A stretch of DNA of 64,000 nt from Diphasiastrum complanatum (Eukaryota > Streptophyta > Lycopodiopsida > Lycopodiales > Lycopodiaceae). The DNA lies in the NCBI GenBank assembly GCA_029204225.1, contig CM055107.1, positions 9,543,472 to 9,607,471 of the forward strand. The letters run 5' to 3'. A program made the position numbers and the translations under genes. Positions 58,215 through 64,000 of this stretch are shown in pieces. Below the pieces are notes generated by a model, which saw only the letters and a program-made list of their open reading frames with translations, searched no databases and was not told the DNA's origin. How positions within the stretch are numbered: the first letter of the stretch is position 1; each line of letters begins with the position of its first letter.

Positions 58215-59594
58215 ACTGCTTGGTGTCCTAGACAACTTTGTCGACTTGATCTTGCATGTTGGTCAATGCATTTTGGAGATTTGAAACATATTTATCTAAG
58301 ACATCTTCATGTTGCTTTGTCTTTTTAAACTCTACCTCGGACTTTTGTTTGTGTTGCTTGGCTATCTTCAATTCCCGATTGACTTGGATTAGCTTCTAGC
58401 TGATAAGGGTATTCTCTAATCCCAGATCCGCTATGCATTTTTCCATTGAAGACTTTTCATCAATCATGCTCTGGATCATTTGTCCTAGGTGTGTATGGAT
58501 CCCTAGAAGATCACCAGAATCCAATGATACTATCGGCATTGTTGTAGTAGCAGCAGCAAACACAGATCCCAAAAGTTGTGCTGACTTGGCTTGAAGATTA
58601 GCCTGGAAATCTTCTTCTTCAAAAATATCATCACCCTCGAATCCTTTTGGTTCTTGCACATCGAATTACCTTGGTGATTGAATTGCAGATGTGACTCTGA
58701 TGGTGTCGGGTGCCTGAAAAGCTTGTTGTGCTTGTTGGCCTTGCTGAAATGGTGGTACTAAATCAAAAGTATCATTTTTTTTTTTTTTGAAATGATCGAA
58801 TCCTATTCTGGGGGAGTTGGGATTAAAAGGCCCAGGGCTCAACAACATCACAAATCACTCATCTTCCTGTAAGGGATTAGAATCATTGATCATATCCATA
58901 GACCGTTGGGTATTTGGAAAAGTAATTGAAGTTTGTGGTGGTGAGGCGGCTTGGGTAATTGTGATTGAAATGGTAGATCCAATTGTCACATATGGCCCTT
59001 GTGAAGAATAGGAGACGAGGGTAGTTCTAGAGGCTAACGGGACGGGAAGAGCAGAGCGAGTAGCAGCAGGGGGTATCGGCGCAACTGACGGTGGTGGCTG
59101 AGTGCGACGACGAGACGCGGTAGGCGAGTTGGGTGAAACAATCTCGCTATGTACTCGACGACTATTCTAGGAAGAGGATGCTTGGTGGGAAGATTCAGCC
59201 GGTGCTACTTCGTAGATGTATAACATGGAATCAACGTGAAAAAGATTTATGACTAATTTGGCCTGTTTGTGGAATGGAGTTGAGGACCAGACATGATACC
59301 TACGGTACTAAGAGTGGCCTCAGTGACCCGCACCTTGTGCACTACCCCCTAGAAGGTGATATGGAACTTTGCATTGGCCTCGTTCCAGGTTCCGAAGGCC
59401 ATGCTAATAAACTCCATACTTATTATGTTTGAGAAGGCCTTGTCATGGATCCTTATCGTTGTAAGCAACGGCTCGACACAGTTCAACCATTCAGCCACTC
59501 TGCTTGTGCTAGGAAGGGCCATGATTTTCGTTGAGGTTGGAACATCACAGAGTATGGCAGATCTGGGTGAGACACTAGTATCAATCAAAGGCAT
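58215..59594 (-). pseudogene. Degenerate minus-strand ORF with coiled-coil tail, unknown family
   Basis: I do not recognise a named domain. Going down the minus strand: 59594-59349 ('MAFGTWNEANAKFHITF' then a stop, with 'VVHKVRVTEATLS' following in frame), a poorly open middle, 58851-58666 (Pro/Gln-rich, 'FQQGQQAQQAFQ'), 58659-58396 (acidic, then 'LLGIHTHLGQMIQSMIDEKSSMEK'), and 58395-58215, Lys/Gln/Glu-rich and coiled-coil-like. Only a few in-frame stops separate the parts, so it looks like one decayed gene of some 400 codons. Its surroundings suggest a retroelement-associated ORF. Confidence 0.45.
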
Positions 59595-59649
59595 GATGAC
59601 AAAGAAAAACAGGTAAAAACTGAGAATGGAAGGCTTGAAAGTGTATCAG

Positions 59650-60498
59650 TAGGCTATGTGAAAGTTTCAAAAAAGTTCGTGTTAGCAACTGTGCTAACAC
59701 TGGAGAAAATAAAAAAACTCTGTGGCATGTGTTTTGTAAGACCACGTATGAGTATCTGTCAATAAACTTCAAGCCATGGCATGTCTTTTGTAAGTCCATG
59801 AGTAGAAGCTTAAATAATAATAAAATAGCTTAAACTTAGATTTAGAACTTAGACTTAGGAAACTTAAGACTAGAAATATTTTATTTTAAGTTTTCCCAAG
59901 TTAAGAAATTTGAAGTTCTAAATCCTAAGCTAGAAGTTCTTGAAAAGCTAGAAATAGATTAGTCCCATAAGTTAGTAGACACTTATGGAAGACCCTCCTT
60001 GCCATAAAAGGAGAGGTATTTGCATTGTAACCAACACTCTGAGATTATGCTAAATTGCTCTCTCTTTGAGATTATCATTCTATTTCTTTGTGTTCCCATT
60101 GGAAGTTGCATAGCTTGAGGGAAGGTGCTCGGGCCTCCTCTTGCCTCCTTTCATTGGATTATTGTGGCATGTTTCTATTGGTTGATTTAGTTAGCTGCAA
60201 TTTATCTTTCAAACCCTCTGGGTGTTAATCTAGGTCTTAGTTTAACAACCTTGCTAGTTGGGTTTGCCTTAGCAAGGATTTTTATTGTTGTTCTAATTAG
60301 CTTTATTTTTGTTTCAGGCACTAGTTGGGTAAGCCTTAGCGCTCTCATCTCTGTTGATTATTTTCGTATTTCCGTTGAAGCTTGTTGTAGAAACTTAGAA
60401 AGTGGACGATCCTCTACATCCCTACACTACATCCGTGAGTAGATCTAGCCACCGTACGAACTAGAAATACTTCCAACATTGGCGCCGTTGTCGTTTTT
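59650..60498 (+). mobile_element. Gypsy-type LTR (left border uncertain) and PBS
   Basis: TTGGCGCCGTTGTCG at 60479-60494 resembles the plant gypsy PBS (TGGCGCCGTTGCCGGGG, usually assigned to tRNA-Asp). The preceding TTCCAACA is the likely LTR end. CCATAAAAGGAG at 60002 could be the LTR TATA box. The left border was not found. Confidence 0.7.
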
Positions 60499-61309
60499 TA
60501 AGTATTTTTCTACCTAGCTTCTTCTCATTTTTCTTTTGTTTTTTGCTTCCATGTTGTATGTTTGCTTGTGTGCTTATCTCTATCTACCAACAAACAGCAC
60601 ACGTCGTCTCTCCAGGTCCTACACGAGCTGCGGAGCAACTTCTCAAACCGGGGGGAAGCAACAAAAAAGTCAACTTGGGCATTTTCTTCAAAAGAAGTGA
60701 CCCAAGTGACCTTTTTCACAACCAAAAAGGTATATCAGAATTCGCCAGTCTGTCTGCAGCCCTAACAGACCCTGATCTTTCATTTTATCACCTCCACGAA
60801 TTCTGACCACAGTCAGATTTTGAGAAAACAGCCTGATATACTGTCAAAATCCCTTATTTCTCATCAAAATCTTTGTCCTAGAATTCGCCGACTTCACTGA
60901 GGCTAGATCTTATTAAGATCAGTCCTTCAGCCACACCACTATCTGCCAGTTAAACCTCTCTGTTAGAATTCGTCATCCAGCCTAAGAATTCGTCCTCACA
61001 GAGCACGATTTCCTTGTACTATCCGCGAATTCTGAAACACCAAATTTTTTCCAGAAAATCTAAAAAAATCACTATTCTGACATTCAAAAACCTTTTTTTA
61101 GAATTTACGAGTATTACAGTTAGATTTATCTGCCTCTCCACGATTTCTCAGCCTGTCCACGAATTCTATAACAATCAAAAAGACCAGTTTTTGTCCTACA
61201 CTATCCATTCTGCAAGCAAACTGCCCTTTTTGTCAAGTACAGTCTTGCCCTGCTCATCTATATTCTGCATCAGGTCTCGCGACTGTGCTGAATCTTCTAA
61301 TCCGACTCC

Positions 61310-62220
61310 TCCACGAATGGAACGAAGAATTCCGCGTATCGATGCACCAAAGTACGATGGTGAATCTGACCCAGTCCGATACCTCTGAAATTGAAAAGCT
61401 TCGCCTATTTCCCATGGTACTCTATGGCACTGCCAAGGAGTGGTACTTGAATCTCGAAGCTCCTGATCTTGCTTCTTGGACCACCCTCAAGGACGCTCTC
61501 ATCAAGCGTTTTAAACCATCCAAACTGACTCAGAATTCGTTCATTCAAATTACTCATATCAAGATGCGTCGCAAAGTGTCTGTTCGAAACTACATTGAGC
61601 GTTTTAAACGTCTCAAAGTAGAATGTGTTGATGAAAATATCACTGAACGAATGGCCAATTTTTAGTTGGATTGCCAAAAAACATCTGCCGTGAACTCAAA
61701 CTAGTTGACCTTTATGATCAACTTAAAGATGTGATGACTTATGCTATCCGTGAAGAAGACGAAGGTTCCAACGATGACTTTGACCATCGTGAAAAGAAAT
61801 CTAAGAATCCGGACCGTCCTAATCACCCAAAATATGATAATATTGCTCAGTCTTCTGAACTTCTACATCAAATGGAAACCTGAAAAAAAACTCAACAATC
61901 TCATATGGATAAACTCACTGTCGATTTCCAAAACGCCATGAAACAGATTGCTGAGAAATCCTTTCCAGCAAGGGAAAATGTCTGGTGTCCAATCTGCTCA
62001 CAACATCACACTGCTAATGAATGCCCTCAACTACAAAATCATTTCCCAATAGCCACCAGACCAACCATCTATCTAGCTTACCACCCGTACCCGCCACAAC
62101 AACCTCTGCCACGACCAGGGGTTTACCAACCATGACCACCTGCACCAAATCAATACCCATCCCCATGTCAACAGTTTGTTGTTAACCAACCTGGAATCAT
62201 ACATCAAGCCAAGCTTCCTA
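61310..62220 (+). pseudogene. Ty3/gypsy Gag with zinc knuckle
   Basis: The Gag begins with 'MERRIPRIDAPKYDGESDP' near 61319. It shifts frame around 61388 to 'LFPMVLYGTAKEWYLNLEAPDLASWTTLKDALIKRF' and 'NYIERFKRLKVEC' (the retrotransposon Gag core), meets a stop at 61663, and continues in other frames to a zinc-knuckle-like 'CPICSQHHTANEC' at 61985-62023. A Pro-rich end follows to about 62220. It lies about 0.8 kb after the PBS, a long leader. Frameshifts and stops make it non-functional, and pol is missing. Confidence 0.82.
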
Positions 62221-62229
62221 GAGACTTCT

Positions 62230-63379
62230 CTAAGCTGGCAAGATGCTGAATAGCCGCCTGTGTATCTGACAACATCGTACCAAATATTTTTTATATAATT
62301 TGGCATCGAGGATTGGTGCCTCGACGTCACTTCCGCTTTTTTGCTGAACATCAGGAATCTGTTCTTTGTCTTGTAGTGTTGGCTCTTGCGGCATATCAGC
62401 TTGATTCTGCTCCTGCTCAACAACATCCTCAGCTTCTTCTTTTGCTTCCCTGTTATTCTCTGCACTGGATAATGGCTTATATTGACATGATGGTGAAGAC
62501 ATCCTCACCGAGCTTCCTTGGTGCTGACTTGATGATGATGATGATGATGATGACTTCGCTATGGTGGTTGCCTTTGATACTTGCATCTAGGATTCAACCT
62601 CTAATGAAGGGGCTAGCTCTGGCAGTACTCGTGCAATCCTGATGTCTTCCTGTATTGTTAGCACACTAGCATGCATACACAAGATACCCATCTACAAACC
62701 AAGCCTGAAAAACTGATTAATCTTTACTAATTTACAGAATTGCTTAAAAGCAATATGTCCAAAGGCAATAGGCTCTCCATTCCGGGCTCTCAACAGATAT
62801 ATCATATTTGTATTCGAGATGGTATACTCTTGCTCTGGTAAAAAGATAGAAGCAAGAGCAAAGCGAACAAAGCTTTTGAGATTGGGATCTCTAATGTAAG
62901 AGAGTTTATATCCTTGGAAAACTCCGCTCTCTGCGATGAAATATGGCTTTGTAACTGGCATATTGCCGTCCATAGGCAAACCTAAGGCACGACAGTAAAA
63001 TCCTTTTGCAATAATAATTTCCTGATTGCGGACAGTGGTGGAAATATGTCCTTCTTCTGTTTCACTCAAATTGCGGATCAGCTTATGGCACAAGTCAGTA
63101 AGAATTACTGATGGATCGAATTGAAGAAGTTCTTCAATTCGAGCTCATATAGCTAATGGTTGTAACACTGGTAACACTGGCTTTGGGTGTGTTTTGAATA
63201 CGATTGCCATGGTGCTTGCAATTGTAAACGAGCAATGGTTGAAAAGAGCTTAATTGCAACAATTCAAAAATCAAAGAGCAAGAGTGATGGAAAGTGGTAG
63301 CAAAAAAAACAGAAGTGTTTGAGGTTTTTGGCATATTAATGATATTTCGACAGATTAGACTAATAGTAAATGAAAGCAT
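62230..63379 (-). pseudogene. Second minus-strand unknown ORF, about 290 codons with two stops
   Basis: From 63093 to 62230 a single minus-strand frame is interrupted only by TAG at 62692 and TAG near 62587. The first part is a folded-looking domain ('FYCRALGLPMDGN', 'DPNLKSFVRFALASIFLPEQ', 'IAFGHIAFKQFCKLV'). The rest is low complexity: nine Ser in a row, then Glu/Gln-rich. A possible start is upstream at 63319-63379. The layout (compact N-terminal domain, low-complexity acidic tail) resembles the ORF at 58215-59594, but I cannot show homology. It abuts the truncated Gag on the opposite strand. Confidence 0.45.
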
Positions 63380-63399
63380 GTCCTTTGTTTTGAAGGTAC

Positions 63400-64000
63400 A
63401 TACTCAATAATAAAGTGTCTAGTCCTAAAAACAAAACAAACAAATAAAAATAAATAAATAAATAAGCAAAATACACAAATGATTCGCTCAGTTTGCAGAC
63501 ATTTAGCTCATTATTTGTGAGTTTTGAACTGCGAAAATAATAATATACACAATCTCTGTAACAATGTGTGAAATTGAAAGTGAAGACTGTCGGTTTCTTC
63601 GTTAAAATAGTTAGAAATCAGTTTTGATCTGATTAATTAGTATAAGCTCTAAATGTGATGATGTAATTACTGTACAGTTTATTTGGTATACTGTATATGG
63701 TTGTGATCGAGACGTGACCCATTAGGATATATTGATCGGGCACTGATCCCGTAGCCGACTACTTGGGTTAGCCGAGTAGCCACACATAGGAAGAATTAGC
63801 CTGTACAGAGTTATTTATAGTACTTGCTATACTTGGGGGCATGTCCCAAGTTTGTTGGTCGAATTTGGCCATATTGGGCCCGACCTTAGTTTGACAGGTG
63901 GTAGGCCAATTTTAGGACACCTGCCTTTTCATGCAGTTTGTGAATACTCTATATGTACAGTGTTTCTTTGTAATCTAACAACTTTTGTTGTGCCACCTTT
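63400..64000. other. AT-rich end of window, possibly an LTR
   Basis: 63420-63480 is A-rich. From 63680, sequence with TTATTTATAGTAC, GGGCATGTCCCAAG and a T-rich end looks like retroelement LTR/leader DNA, but no border or coding motif is visible. Confidence 0.3.

Overview
The window is nuclear DNA of a streptophyte plant, probably a land plant with a repeat-rich genome. It carries one single-copy gene with 28 spliced exons and plant GT-AG introns, surrounded and invaded by degenerate Ty1/copia, Ty3/gypsy, hAT and LINE-like elements and long (GA)n tracts. There is no prokaryotic gene organisation. I cannot name the species; nothing seen separates bryophyte, lycophyte, fern or seed plant securely.

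The one host gene is a SECRET AGENT (SEC) type O-GlcNAc transferase on the + strand. Its coding exons run from 12827 to 47593. Joining 28 exons at visible splice sites gives 981 codons plus stop without a frameshift or internal stop, close to the roughly 980 residues of plant SEC. Exons 2-15 encode a TPR superhelix and exons 16-28 the GT41 catalytic region. Twenty-six introns are GT-AG and one looks GC-AG. Most introns are short, but intron 2 (4.6 kb), intron 18 (17.8 kb) and intron 19 (3.5 kb) have been enlarged by transposons.

Intron 18 is layered. An outer hAT element (25824-35674, perfect 8-bp target duplication) contains a LINE-like 3' end, remains of a hAT transposase, a 713-bp non-autonomous hAT (perfect 8-bp target duplication) and a complete but disabled 5.2-kb hAT (7/8-bp target duplication). 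Beyond it lie an unidentified ORF joined to an LTR-like boundary and two further LINE-like 3' ends. Intron 2 holds a second copy of the non-autonomous hAT family, and intron 19 a copia fragment.

Left flank (1-12.8 kb): a minus-strand copia element with its LTR and an internal inversion, a broken unknown ORF, a second copia pol with its 3' LTR, a gene-poor stretch and a Tourist-like MITE about 0.8 kb upstream of the SEC start codon.

Right flank (47.6-64 kb): a mosaic of copia gag, LTR and pol pieces, chromovirus (gypsy) integrase ends in conflicting orientations, a gypsy LTR/PBS/gag segment, and two minus-strand degenerate ORFs of unknown function. Apart from SEC nothing looks like an intact functional gene. 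All exon, LTR and element borders were read by eye and have no RNA or database support.
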